Source of the DNA: Variovorax sp. 54
GTDB lineage: Bacteria > Pseudomonadota > Gammaproteobacteria > Burkholderiales > Burkholderiaceae_C
Direction: 5' to 3'
DNA: 64,000 nt
Assembly: GCF_002754375.1 (NCBI RefSeq)
Contig: NZ_PEFF01000001.1
Location: forward strand, 2,562,501-2,626,500
This document shows positions 35,101 through 42,235 of the stretch, in pieces; the stretch's first letter is position 1; the number at the start of each line of letters is the position of its first letter. The notes beneath the pieces were generated by a model, which had not been told where the DNA came from, did no database searches, and saw only the letters and a list, made by a program, of their open reading frames with translations. The position numbers and the translations under genes are program-made.

Positions 35101-35387
35101 AGGCCTGGTCGCACCGCGGCCTGATGAAACTGCACACGGCCTTCTCGCGCGCCGGCGACCGCAAGGTCTACGTGCAGGACCTGATCCGCGAACAGGGCGC
35201 GGCCGTGTGGAAGCTGCTCGAAGCCGGTGCCGTGGTGTACGTGTGCGGCGACGGCTCGCGCATGGAGCCCGACGTGCGCCGCACGCTCAGCGACCTCGCG
35301 CGCGAGCACGGGCAGGACAGCGCGGCATGGATGGACCGGATGATTGCCGAGCAGCGCTATGTGCTCGACGTGTGGGCCGGGGCCTGA
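32169..35387 (+). CDS. Self-sufficient cytochrome P450/NADPH reductase fusion, CYP102 (BM3) type
   Basis: 1072 residues. P450 domain about 1-460: I-helix FLIAGHETTSGLLSF near 265-279, ESLRLYP, and the haem loop FGNGQRACIGRQF with Cys411. Flavodoxin-type FMN domain about 490-640 (LLVLQGSNLGTAEDLARQLA; CASYNGVAPDNAAEF). FAD/NADP domain about 665-1072 (RYYSISSSPTM, GPGTGLAPFRGFLQAR, FFGCRHPEQDFIY, ending YVLDVWAGA). This is the BM3 layout, giving NADPH-driven subterminal hydroxylation of fatty acids in one soluble chain. A ribosome site (AGAAGG) precedes the ATG and a strong terminator follows, so it is monocistronic. Substrate is inferred from the class. Confidence 0.95.
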   Translation: MAGKNSLHPIPHPAKKPFVGNLLSIGSDSPVLDMWKIAQDLGGIYWLDMPGMPVIVVSSPALVDELCEEPRFDKSTRGALRRLRAASHGLFTSDTHEETWSKPHNILLANFSQRAMQAYHPMMLDIAGQLVTKWERLNFDEEVDVVRDMTALTLDTIGLCGFGYRFNSFYREGFHPFVDAMVRTLETVQNRRGLPLEELMLKKELAQQRKDIRYMHKMVEDIIEERRASGADIATKPDLLSYMIAGVDKKSGEKLTDKMIRDECIEFLIAGHETTSGLLSFAIYFLLNNPEAMAKAQAEVDSVFGGDTTQKPTYAQVNRLQYVMQVLKESLRLYPTAPAISMRAKEDTTIGGQYTIKKNNMVIMHALALHRDKGIWGENADQFNPDHFSREAERERPVNAFKPFGNGQRACIGRQFALQEAVLTLGMILQRFNLVDHTGYKLKIKEALTIKPENFKIKALLRDPASRPRGNAEAAAAPDAPVKPAVRKPQTARHGTSLLVLQGSNLGTAEDLARQLAEAGELRGFSTQLASLDDYAERLPASGAVAIVCASYNGVAPDNAAEFHRWLDKADDALNGVRFSVFGCGNTDWAATYQAVPRRIDERLEALGADRVHARGEGDAREDMDGAFQDWSDALWPALVKAFDIKNGADTPAEAEPLYTLEELPPPQKNALVDALGAVALRVIENRELQSAGANGEAGRSTRHVELTLPEGVNYVPGDHLSVVPRNSPAQVERAMARFGFDRSAHVRLQAVPGRKAALPVDQVIAVDRLLGDYVELQDVATRKQIATLAAYTECPFTKPKLVALSGSDEASQAAYKAEVLHKRKSLLELLEEHRACQVPFAVFLEMLSPLSPRYYSISSSPTMTPGRCSVTVGVVSAPAMSGNGTFEGVCSNFLARAEAGDTVHGVIRETTAEGFRLPDDANRPLIMVGPGTGLAPFRGFLQARAAQVERGEALGEAMLFFGCRHPEQDFIYAEELQAWSHRGLMKLHTAFSRAGDRKVYVQDLIREQGAAVWKLLEAGAVVYVCGDGSRMEPDVRRTLSDLAREHGQDSAAWMDRMIAEQRYVLDVWAGA

Positions 35388-35416
35388 AGAACCCAGTCTG
35401 TAGCCCCAAAGAAGAA

Positions 35417-35442
35417 GACCGGCAATTGCCGGTCTCTTTTTT
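35417..35442 (+). terminator. Rho-independent terminator of the P450 gene
   Basis: Perfect palindrome GACCGGCAATTGCCGGTC (35417-35434), then TCT and six T residues (35437-35442). It lies 30 bases after the P450 stop. Confidence 0.9.
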
Positions 35443-35463
35443 ATGGGGAGTGTTCGCCTCAGG

Positions 35464-36237
35464 TCAGGCGGTGCGATCCGGGTCCGGGTACACCAGCGGC
35501 CCGAGCATGCCGCGGTTGAACGGCTTCCACTCGCCCTCGGGTTGCGCCAGCCGGTCGGCCACCGCATAGAGCACGGCCGGGTGCGCGCCGAGCCCCAGGT
35601 GGCTTGCCACCACCTCGATGTTCTCGGACTGCGGGCCGGTCTTCTCGAGGCTGCAGCGCCACGCGACGACGCCGTCGGTGCGGCTGAAGATCGAGGTCGT
35701 GGGCACGGGCGGCGTGGGTTCGACGAACTTCATGCGGCGCGGGTCGTGCGAGCTCTGGCCGCTCACGCCTTCGTACACGCGCCAGGCGTTGGTGGCGCGC
35801 GGGCTGCCCGAGAACGGGCTGCCCAGCGTGATCACGTTGCGGATGAGGTCCTTCTGCGCCGAGGCCAGCAGCCGCGCGTAGACGCCGCCCAGGCTCCAGC
35901 CGATCACGCTGACCTTCTGGCCGCTCTTGTCGGCCAGGGTCTTGAGCAGGTCGACCATGCCGTCTTCGACGCCGGCGCGCGGGCCCAGGTTGCGGCCCTG
36001 GCCCCAGCCATGGGCGTCGTAGCCGCGGCTGCACAGGTAGCGGCGCAGCAGCAGCGTGGACACGTCGCTGGCCACTAGGCCCGGCAGCACGAGCACGGGG
36101 TGCCCGTCGCCGCGTGGCGCGAGCTGCAGCAAGGGCCACATGGCGAGGCCGGCGCCGGTTTCCCAGAGGGCGCGCGCTTCGGCCAGCAAGAGCAGGCGCG
36201 ACGGCGGGGCGATGGGTTCGTGGGTGGCGGTGGTCAT
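35464..36237 (-). CDS. Alpha/beta hydrolase, lipase-like
   Basis: 257 residues from ATG 36237 (GGAAG eight bases upstream; the longer frame to 36321 has no ribosome site). Features: HPVLVLPGLVASDVSTLLLR at the oxyanion side, then the nucleophile elbow GWSLGG near residue 124 in KVSVIGWSLGGVYARLLA, ITLGSPFSG after it, an acidic TDGVVAW and a His in VASHLGLGAHPAVL. This is the triacylglycerol-lipase or esterase type of alpha/beta hydrolase, without signal peptide, so cytoplasmic. It lies downstream of a PhaD-like regulator in the storage-granule locus, so a role in mobilising stored lipid or polyester is plausible but not proven. Confidence 0.82.
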   Translation of the reverse strand: MTTATHEPIAPPSRLLLLAEARALWETGAGLAMWPLLQLAPRGDGHPVLVLPGLVASDVSTLLLRRYLCSRGYDAHGWGQGRNLGPRAGVEDGMVDLLKTLADKSGQKVSVIGWSLGGVYARLLASAQKDLIRNVITLGSPFSGSPRATNAWRVYEGVSGQSSHDPRRMKFVEPTPPVPTTSIFSRTDGVVAWRCSLEKTGPQSENIEVVASHLGLGAHPAVLYAVADRLAQPEGEWKPFNRGMLGPLVYPDPDRTA

Positions 36238-36321
36238 GAGGGCGGCTTCCTTTCTGTTCTTTCTTCTGTAGGACGAAGATGGGGGTGCGAAGTTGCATTC
36301 CCCGTCGGACGACAGCTTCAT

Positions 36322-36957
36322 TTATCCGAGGTATTTGCCCCTCAGGTAATCAAGATAAGCCCTCGATTCGCTGGAAACATACGGAGAAACCAGCGTGAGT
36401 GTGTAGAAAGCCGCCAACCCGGGGTCGGCTTGCGCCAGGGCGTCGCGTCCGGGCACCAGCCGTTCGAACGAGAGCCAGCAGGTGGTGGTGAAGACCATCT
36501 GCAGCGCGAGGATGCGCGCCTGCTCGGCGCTGGTCTCGATCACGCCCGACGCCACCAGCCCTTCGCACAGCGTCTGGGCCGCCAGCAGGTTCTGCGCGGT
36601 CATGGCCTGGGCGCGCTGTCCCAGGGCCGGGTACTCGCTGGCCAGGAAGGCCATGTCGCGGTAGATGAAGCGGTATTCGTCGATGGCCTCGAAGCGCAGG
36701 TGCAATGCGAGCCACAGGTCGTCGATGGCGGCAATGGAAGCCGACGAGCCGTTGAGCACTTCGAGCCGCTGCTCGAAGCGCCGGAACAGCCATTCGACGA
36801 TGAGCTGCTTGGCCTTGAAGTGGTAGTGCAGGTTGCCCGGGCTCATGCCGAGCTCGGCCGCGATCTTGTGCGTGGACACGGCCGGAAGACCTTCCGCGTT
36901 GAACAGCGCGAGGCTGGTCTGCAGGATGCGATCGCGCGTGGTGTTGGAGCTGGCCAC
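36322..36957 (-). CDS. TetR-family regulator, PhaD-like
   Basis: 211 residues. The HTH region reads TRDRILQTSLALFNAEGLPA, VSTHKIAAELGMSPGNLHYH, FKAKQLIVEWLFRRFE, which closely follows the pattern of PhaD (F-N-x-x-G-x-x-x-VST... GISPGNLYYHF), the activator of polyhydroxyalkanoate genes in pseudomonads. The next part, ALHLRFEAIDEYRFIYRDMA, also fits that subgroup. It lies between the hydrolase and the phasin gene on the same strand. I infer control of the storage genes around it; PhaD responds to a carbon metabolite, probably an acyl-CoA. Confidence 0.8.
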   Translation of the reverse strand: MASSNTTRDRILQTSLALFNAEGLPAVSTHKIAAELGMSPGNLHYHFKAKQLIVEWLFRRFEQRLEVLNGSSASIAAIDDLWLALHLRFEAIDEYRFIYRDMAFLASEYPALGQRAQAMTAQNLLAAQTLCEGLVASGVIETSAEQARILALQMVFTTTCWLSFERLVPGRDALAQADPGLAAFYTLTLVSPYVSSESRAYLDYLRGKYLG

Positions 36958-36987
36958 AAGCGGCGTGGTGCGTGCGTTGTGTGCCGC

Positions 36988-37488
36988 TCAGCGCTTGCCG
37001 CTGGAGCTGCCTGAACTGGACGGTTTCTCGAGTTTCGCGAGGCGTTCGCGCAACTGCGTCACCTCGTCGCGCAGCGCCTGCACCTCGTCGGCGCTGGGCA
37101 TGCCCAGGCGTTGCAGGGCGGTGGCGACACGCTGGTCGAACACGTCCTCGAACTTGCGAATGCCGAAGGTGTCGAGGCTGGGGAAGCCGCGCGTCAGCGC
37201 CGCTTTCGCTCCCACCGCGTCGGCCTTGCCCTGCCCGATGCCGAGCAGGCCTTCGATCACGTTGGCCTGGCGCTTGGCGACGTCGTTGCGCACGTTGTCC
37301 AGCGCCTTGAGGCCGGCGCGCAGCAGCGCTTCGGCCTTGTTGGTGCCCGCAGCAGCAGTGTCTGCAGGCGGTGTTTTCGCAGCCGGCGCCGCCTTGCGGG
37401 GCGCGGCTTTCTTCTTGGCCGCCGGAGCCTTCTTCGCAGGCGCCGCCCTCTTCTTCAACTTTGCAGTGTCATCGGGACGGGTCGCCAT
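36988..37488 (-). CDS. Phasin family protein with N-terminal Lys/Ala-rich segment
   Basis: 166 residues. Residues about 8-40 are a Lys/Ala/Pro tract (KLKKRAAPAKKAPAAKKKAA). Residues about 50-135 are an amphipathic helical phasin-like region: LLRAGLKALDNVRNDVAKRQ, and then FGIRKFEDVFDQRVATALQRL, close in pattern to PhaI/PhaF. The end is a short leucine-heptad coil (ADEVQALRDEVTQLRERLA). PhaF of pseudomonads coats PHA granules and uses a Lys/Ala histone-like tail to attach them to the nucleoid; here the basic part is at the N-terminus instead. It stands 30 bp before the PhaD-like gene and after an unknown basic-tailed protein. Confidence 0.8.
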   Translation of the reverse strand: MATRPDDTAKLKKRAAPAKKAPAAKKKAAPRKAAPAAKTPPADTAAAGTNKAEALLRAGLKALDNVRNDVAKRQANVIEGLLGIGQGKADAVGAKAALTRGFPSLDTFGIRKFEDVFDQRVATALQRLGMPSADEVQALRDEVTQLRERLAKLEKPSSSGSSSGKR

Positions 37489-37517
37489 GCGGTGGTGCTC
37501 CAGGGGCGGTAGAAATG

Positions 37518-37538
37518 AAAAGGGCGCGGTCAGCGCCC
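37518..37538 (-). terminator. Rho-independent terminator after the 37544-38098 gene
   Basis: Read on the minus strand: GGGCGC (37538-37533), loop TGACC, GCGCCC (37527-37522), then TTTT. It lies six bases after the stop codon. Confidence 0.65.
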
Positions 37539-37543
37539 CGGGA

Positions 37544-38098
37544 TCAGGCCGCCTTGCGGGCAGCGCGGCGAACCGGCTTCTTGGCCGCAGCGACCTTGGC
37601 CTTCACGGTGCGCACGGGGGCGGCAGCTTCTTCGGTGCCGCTCACACGGGCTTCGATCTGCTTGGTGCCGGCGACGATGCGGTCAGCGATTTGCACCGAC
37701 ACGGTGGCGAAGGGCTGGTTCACGGTCGACAGGGCGTTGAGCACGGTGGTGGCAGCGGGCGATTCGATCTGCGCGACGCGGTTGGCGACGGTTTCGATGC
37801 CGCTGGTGGTGCCGGCGGCGACGCGGTCCATCGCGTTCACGATGCGGCTGGTGTCGATGTCCAGGCGGTTCGACAGGAAACCATGCACCTTCTCTTGCGC
37901 GCCGATCAGGTTGGCCTTGATCTGTTCGCTCACCAGCGGAATCTGGCGGTTGCCCAGGAACTCGCTGTAACGCGAAGCGGCACCGCCCAGCAGGCGCTGC
38001 ACGCCGGTGCGGTAGGCACCGACCAGGGTCTTGCCGGCGTCGTTGTACTGGCCGACGACGTGGATGGCGGCGGAAGCGATGTTGGTTTGCGTGGACAT
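37544..38098 (-). CDS. Unrecognised helical protein with basic C-terminal tail (candidate granule-associated protein)
   Basis: 184 residues from ATG 38098, with AAGGA upstream; the longer frame to 38161 lacks a ribosome site. I do not recognise the family. It is almost wholly helical and rich in small residues: residues 1-155 contain long amphipathic stretches such as TTSGIETVANRVAQIESPAA and VSVQIADRIVAGTKQIEARV, with no signal peptide and no Cys. The last 25 residues are basic and Ala-rich (VKAKVAAAKKPVRRAARKAA). Size, helicity and tail resemble phasins, and it lies between a phasin gene and a wax ester synthase gene. I infer a coat protein of lipid or PHA bodies. Its own terminator follows. 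Confidence 0.6.
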   Translation of the reverse strand: MSTQTNIASAAIHVVGQYNDAGKTLVGAYRTGVQRLLGGAASRYSEFLGNRQIPLVSEQIKANLIGAQEKVHGFLSNRLDIDTSRIVNAMDRVAAGTTSGIETVANRVAQIESPAATTVLNALSTVNQPFATVSVQIADRIVAGTKQIEARVSGTEEAAAPVRTVKAKVAAAKKPVRRAARKAA

Positions 38099-38172
38099 GT
38101 GAGATTTCCTTGAAGTTGATGGGCTCGCGGGGAATCGCGATGGGCCAATCATCTTCCGCAAGGCCTAGGCCT

Positions 38173-38199
38173 GGAAAACTAGAACGGTCGGAAAACTAG
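38173..38199 (-). promoter_or_regulatory. Direct repeat and candidate promoter before the 184-residue granule-like protein
   Basis: GGAAAACTAG occurs at 38173-38182 and again at 38190-38199, a 17-base period, in the gap upstream of the minus-strand gene starting 38098. On that strand TTGGAC is followed 17 bases later by TAGTTT, a weak promoter match. Just downstream AGGCCTAGGCCT (38161-38172) is a perfect palindrome. Confidence 0.35.
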
Positions 38200-38243
38200 T
38201 CCAACTGCCCCAATTTTTTGCCCAGGCCGGGCCCGCCTGTCGA

Positions 38244-39938
38244 TCATGCCGCAGCGGCGCGGGGCGATGCGGCGGCCTTGCGGGCCGCAGGCCGGGGCGC
38301 AGCCTTCTTCGCTGCAGCCTTCTTCGCAGGGGCTTTCTTCGCTGCCGCCTTCACTGGTGCGGCCTTGGCGGGCGCCTTCTTCTTGGCTGCGACAGCCTTC
38401 ACCGGTGCCTTCTTGCGCGCGGCCGGCTTGCGGGCAGGAGCTGCGGCCTTGGCTTCTTCTTTCTCTTCCGGCGCAGGCGCGGCCACGGGCTTGGGCGCAG
38501 CCGTCGCGCCGGCGGCGGACGGGTGCTTCTCGGTGAGCGCCATCAGCAGCTTGTGCTCGGCCAGCAGGTAGTCGCCGATCTCGGTGATGTCGGGCACGGC
38601 GCGGCGGCAGGCGATCAGGCCGTAGTCCATGCGGCCGTTGTAGCTCTGCACCGTGACGTTGAGCGCCGTGCCGTGGCTGGCGATCGACACGGGGTAGTAG
38701 CAGGTGACCAGCGCGCCCGCGAAGTACATCGGGAACGGTGCGCCCGCCACGTTCGAGACGGCCACGTTGGCCGCCGGCGGCAGCAGGTTGACGATGCCCG
38801 AACGGCCCACCATCGAGGCAATGCCCGACATCAGCCAGGGCGCGGCAAAGGTCGGGAAGTCGTCCAGGATCACCGCCTTGAAGCGGTTCATCGTCGACTT
38901 GGAGCTGTTCGACGAAGTGTTGATCGCCTTCAGCCGCTGCACCGGGTCGGTGATGTCGGTGGCCAGGCTCACGAGGATCATGCTGGCCTGGTTGTTGGCC
39001 GTCTGGTCGCCGGCCTCGCGCAGGCTCACCGGCACACCGGCCACCAGCGGCTTGGCCGGCAGCTCGTTGTTGTCGGCCAGGTAGTGGCGCAGTGCGCCGG
39101 CCACGGTGCCCAGCACCACGTCGTTGAGCGTCACGCCGAAGTGCTTGGCGATGTACTTGGTCTCGGCCAGCGAGATGGTGCGGCCCGCGAAGGTGCGCTG
39201 GTTGGTGATCGACACGTTGAGCGAGGTGCGCGGCGCGAAGAGGTTGAACTTCTTCGGCGCGGCGGCCGCGGCCTTGTCGGCCGCCTTCTCGTCGGGCTTG
39301 GCCAGGCCGCCGATGGCGCGTGCGATGGCCGGCGCCATCTTGAAGAGCTTGACGTACTGCTGCGCCGTGTTGCGCAGCGCGGCGGTGGCGAGCTCGGCCA
39401 TGCCCAGCTGGTAGCCGCTGCTGCGCGGACGCGAACGCGGCGGCTTGATCACACGGCCCGTGGCCTCGAGGTCGAAGATGGCCTTGCCCACTTCGACGCC
39501 GGCCTGCCCGTCGATGCCCGCATGGTGCACCTTGGTGTACAGCGCCACCTGGCCGCTCTGCAGGCCGTCGATGATGAAGAACTCCCACATCGGGCGGCTG
39601 CGGTCGATGAGCGTGGAATGCAACCGTGCCACGTACTGCTGCAGCTGGCGGTTGGTGCCGGGCTTGGGCAGCGTGATGTGGCGCACGTGGTAGTCGATGT
39701 CGATGTCGTCGTCGTCCACCCACACGGGGTTGGACATGTCGAAGGGCATCAGCGCGAGCTTGCGCGTGAACACGTCGGCCAGGTGGATGCGGCTGGCCAT
39801 GAACGCCTTGGCGTCTTCGTAGAAGTCGCCCTTGTAGCCCTTGGGCAGATCCAGCACGTTGAGCGAGCCCACGTGCATCGGCATCTCGGGGGTTTCCAGG
39901 TGCAGGAAGGTGGCATCAAGACCGCTCAGGTGTTTCAT
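38244..39938 (-). CDS. Wax ester synthase/diacylglycerol acyltransferase (WS/DGAT) with histone-like tail
   Basis: 564 residues from ATG 39938, with GAGGAG upstream. The catalytic HHAGIDG motif is at 138-144 (consensus HH-x3-DG) and NDVVLGTVAGALRHYL at about 275-290; PLVAGVPVSLRE and NVAGAPFPMYFAGA also fit the family. WS/DGAT joins acyl-CoA to a long-chain alcohol or diacylglycerol, making neutral lipid bodies. After the end of the domain (about 460) comes an acidic stretch (EEKEEAK) and then about 68 residues made of Lys/Ala/Pro repeats such as AAAKKAPAKKAAAKKAAPRP, like histone H1 or the PhaF tail. Such a tail is unusual for this enzyme. Downstream genes encode phasin-like proteins. Confidence 0.9.
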   Translation of the reverse strand: MKHLSGLDATFLHLETPEMPMHVGSLNVLDLPKGYKGDFYEDAKAFMASRIHLADVFTRKLALMPFDMSNPVWVDDDDIDIDYHVRHITLPKPGTNRQLQQYVARLHSTLIDRSRPMWEFFIIDGLQSGQVALYTKVHHAGIDGQAGVEVGKAIFDLEATGRVIKPPRSRPRSSGYQLGMAELATAALRNTAQQYVKLFKMAPAIARAIGGLAKPDEKAADKAAAAAPKKFNLFAPRTSLNVSITNQRTFAGRTISLAETKYIAKHFGVTLNDVVLGTVAGALRHYLADNNELPAKPLVAGVPVSLREAGDQTANNQASMILVSLATDITDPVQRLKAINTSSNSSKSTMNRFKAVILDDFPTFAAPWLMSGIASMVGRSGIVNLLPPAANVAVSNVAGAPFPMYFAGALVTCYYPVSIASHGTALNVTVQSYNGRMDYGLIACRRAVPDITEIGDYLLAEHKLLMALTEKHPSAAGATAAPKPVAAPAPEEKEEAKAAAPARKPAARKKAPVKAVAAKKKAPAKAAPVKAAAKKAPAKKAAAKKAAPRPAARKAAASPRAAAA

Positions 39939-40183
39939 GTGTGGTTCTCCTCGTTGGGGCAAGCGCCGTTCGGCAGGATACCGTGGGCATGGCGTTCGTG
40001 GCCTTCGCTTCTTCAGTGTTTCCACCGGGGGAAGGCACGCGCGAGACAGGGGTTTGTCCCAAGCTCTGAGGGGATGCGCGTCCACTTGTAATGAAAAAAT
40101 CGACGTGCCTTACAGGCCGCAACCAGGCCGCAACACCTGCTCACAGGCCGCCGCAGTCACGGGGGCTTCGTACACTGTGCCGC

Positions 40184-42235
40184 ATGACCTCTGCGCACGA
40201 CAACGACGACAACCTCTGGCTCGAAGACATCGACGGCGAAGCCGCTCTGGACTGGGCTCGCCAGCAGAATGCACGCACCGTTCACACCCATGCGCAGTCG
40301 CCCGACTTCCAGGCGATCGAGCAGGGCCTGCTCGAGGTGCTCGACTCGGATGCGCGCATTCCGATGGTCAGCAAGATCGGTGCGCTGTACTACAACTTCT
40401 GGCGCGACAAGGCGCACCCCAAGGGCCTGTGGCGCCGCACCACGCTCGCCGAATACCGCACGCCCGAGCCCGACTGGGAGACCGTGCTCGACCTCGACGC
40501 ACTGGCCGCCGAAGACGGCGAGAACTGGGTCTGGCACGGCGCCGACTGCCTGGAGCCTGCCTACGAACGCTGCCTGATCTCGCTGTCGCGCGGCGGTGCC
40601 GATGCCGACGTGGTGCGCGAGTTCGACCTCGTGAGCATGACGTTCGTCGAAGGCGGCTTCGCGCTGCCCGAGGCGAAGAACCACGTCACCTGGAAAGACA
40701 TCGACCACCTCTACGTGGGCACCGATTTCGGCCCCGGCTCGATGACCAGCTCGAGCTACCCGCGCCTGGTGAAGGAGTGGCGGCGCGGCACGCCGCTGGC
40801 CGAAGCCGTCACCGTGTACGAGGGCGCGCACGAAGACATGTCGGTGAGCGCCTGGAGCGACCACACGCCCGGCTTCGAACGCGACTTCGTCTCGCGCCAG
40901 ATCGACTTCTACGACAGCGAGACCTGGCTGCGCGCGCCCGACGGCACGCTGGCCAAGCTCGACGTGCCCGACGACGCCAACACCGGCGTCACGCGCGAGT
41001 GGTTGCTGATCGAGCCGCGCGAAGACTGGACCGTGGCCGGCCGCACCTACACCGCCGGCTCGCTGCTGGCCGCGCGCTTCGACGACTACATGGCCGGCGC
41101 GCGCGAGCTCACGCTGCTGTTCGAACCCGACGACACGACCGCGCTCGACGACTACTCATGGACGCGCCACCACCTCATCCTCAACGTGATGCACGACGTG
41201 GTGAACCGGCTCGAGGTGCTCACGCCGCCGGCGGACGGCCTCGGCGAGTGGGCGCGCGACAGCCTGGGCGGCGCGCCCGCGCTCTCGTGCGTGGCGGCCG
41301 GCGGCATCGACGAGACCGAGAACGACGACTATTTCCTGACCGTGAGCGGCTTCCTGCAGCCGACCACGCTGTACATCGGCACCCTCGGCCAGGGCGAGCC
41401 GCAGCCGCTGAAGCACAGCCCCGGCTTCTTCGACGCCTCGCGCTTTCGCGTGAGCCAGCATTTCGCGACCTCGGCGGACGGCACGCGCGTGCCCTACTTC
41501 GAAGTCGCCGCCAAGGACCTCGTGGCCGACGGCACCAACCCCACGCTGCAGTACGCCTACGGCGGGTTCGAGATCTCGCTGGAGCCGAGCTACAGCGGCG
41601 GCATCGGCCGTTCCTGGCTGGAACGTGGCGGCGTCTACGTGGTGGCGAACATCCGCGGCGGCGGCGAGTACGGCCCGCGCTGGCACCAGGCCGCGCTGCA
41701 GGAGAACCGCCTGCGCACCTGCGAAGACTTCGCGGCCGTGTCGCAAGACCTGTTCGCACGCGGCATCACCTCGCCCGCGCACCTGGGCGCCATGGGCGGC
41801 AGCAACGGCGGCCTGCTCATGGGCAACATGCTCACGCTGTACCCGCAGCTGTACGGCGCCATCGTGAGCGAGGTGGCGCTGCTCGACATGAAGCGCTACA
41901 CGCAGCTGTCGGCCGGCGCCTCGTGGATCGCGGAGTACGGCGACCCGGAACAGCCCGACGAGTGGGCATTCATCCAGACCTTCTCGCCCTACGAGAACGC
42001 CAAGGCCGGCACGCCCTACCCGCCGGCGCTTTTCACCACCTCCACGCGCGACGACCGCGTGGGGCCCGTGCATGCGCGCAAGATGCACGCGAAGCTGCTC
42101 GCGCTCGGGCACGACAGCAGCTTCTACGAAAACATGGAAGGCGGCCACAGCGCCGCCGCGGACAACAAGGCGTCCGCCTTCATGGATGCGCTCGGCTACG
42201 CCTACCTCTGGCACCACATCGGGAGACCGACATGA
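40184..42235 (+). CDS. S9A prolyl oligopeptidase family serine peptidase
   Basis: 683 residues. N-terminal propeller domain about 10-420 (WLEDIDGEAALDWARQQNA; TDFGPGSMTSSSYPRLVKEW), catalytic alpha/beta hydrolase domain about 430-683. The nucleophile Ser540 is in LGAMGGSNGGLLMGN, the Asp in TSTRDDRVGP and the His in MEGGHSAAADN. No signal peptide, so cytoplasmic. S9A enzymes cut short peptides, commonly after Pro or basic residues (oligopeptidase B). I chose ATG 40184 because the upstream frame to 40091 reads non-conserved sequence. The stop overlaps the arginase ATG by four bases, so both are made together. Confidence 0.9.
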   Translation: MTSAHDNDDNLWLEDIDGEAALDWARQQNARTVHTHAQSPDFQAIEQGLLEVLDSDARIPMVSKIGALYYNFWRDKAHPKGLWRRTTLAEYRTPEPDWETVLDLDALAAEDGENWVWHGADCLEPAYERCLISLSRGGADADVVREFDLVSMTFVEGGFALPEAKNHVTWKDIDHLYVGTDFGPGSMTSSSYPRLVKEWRRGTPLAEAVTVYEGAHEDMSVSAWSDHTPGFERDFVSRQIDFYDSETWLRAPDGTLAKLDVPDDANTGVTREWLLIEPREDWTVAGRTYTAGSLLAARFDDYMAGARELTLLFEPDDTTALDDYSWTRHHLILNVMHDVVNRLEVLTPPADGLGEWARDSLGGAPALSCVAAGGIDETENDDYFLTVSGFLQPTTLYIGTLGQGEPQPLKHSPGFFDASRFRVSQHFATSADGTRVPYFEVAAKDLVADGTNPTLQYAYGGFEISLEPSYSGGIGRSWLERGGVYVVANIRGGGEYGPRWHQAALQENRLRTCEDFAAVSQDLFARGITSPAHLGAMGGSNGGLLMGNMLTLYPQLYGAIVSEVALLDMKRYTQLSAGASWIAEYGDPEQPDEWAFIQTFSPYENAKAGTPYPPALFTTSTRDDRVGPVHARKMHAKLLALGHDSSFYENMEGGHSAAADNKASAFMDALGYAYLWHHIGRPT

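Noticed and set aside
38523..40091. 522-residue plus-strand open frame opposite the WS/DGAT gene
   Set aside because: Antisense shadow with His/Arg/Val-rich composition and no recognisable motif.
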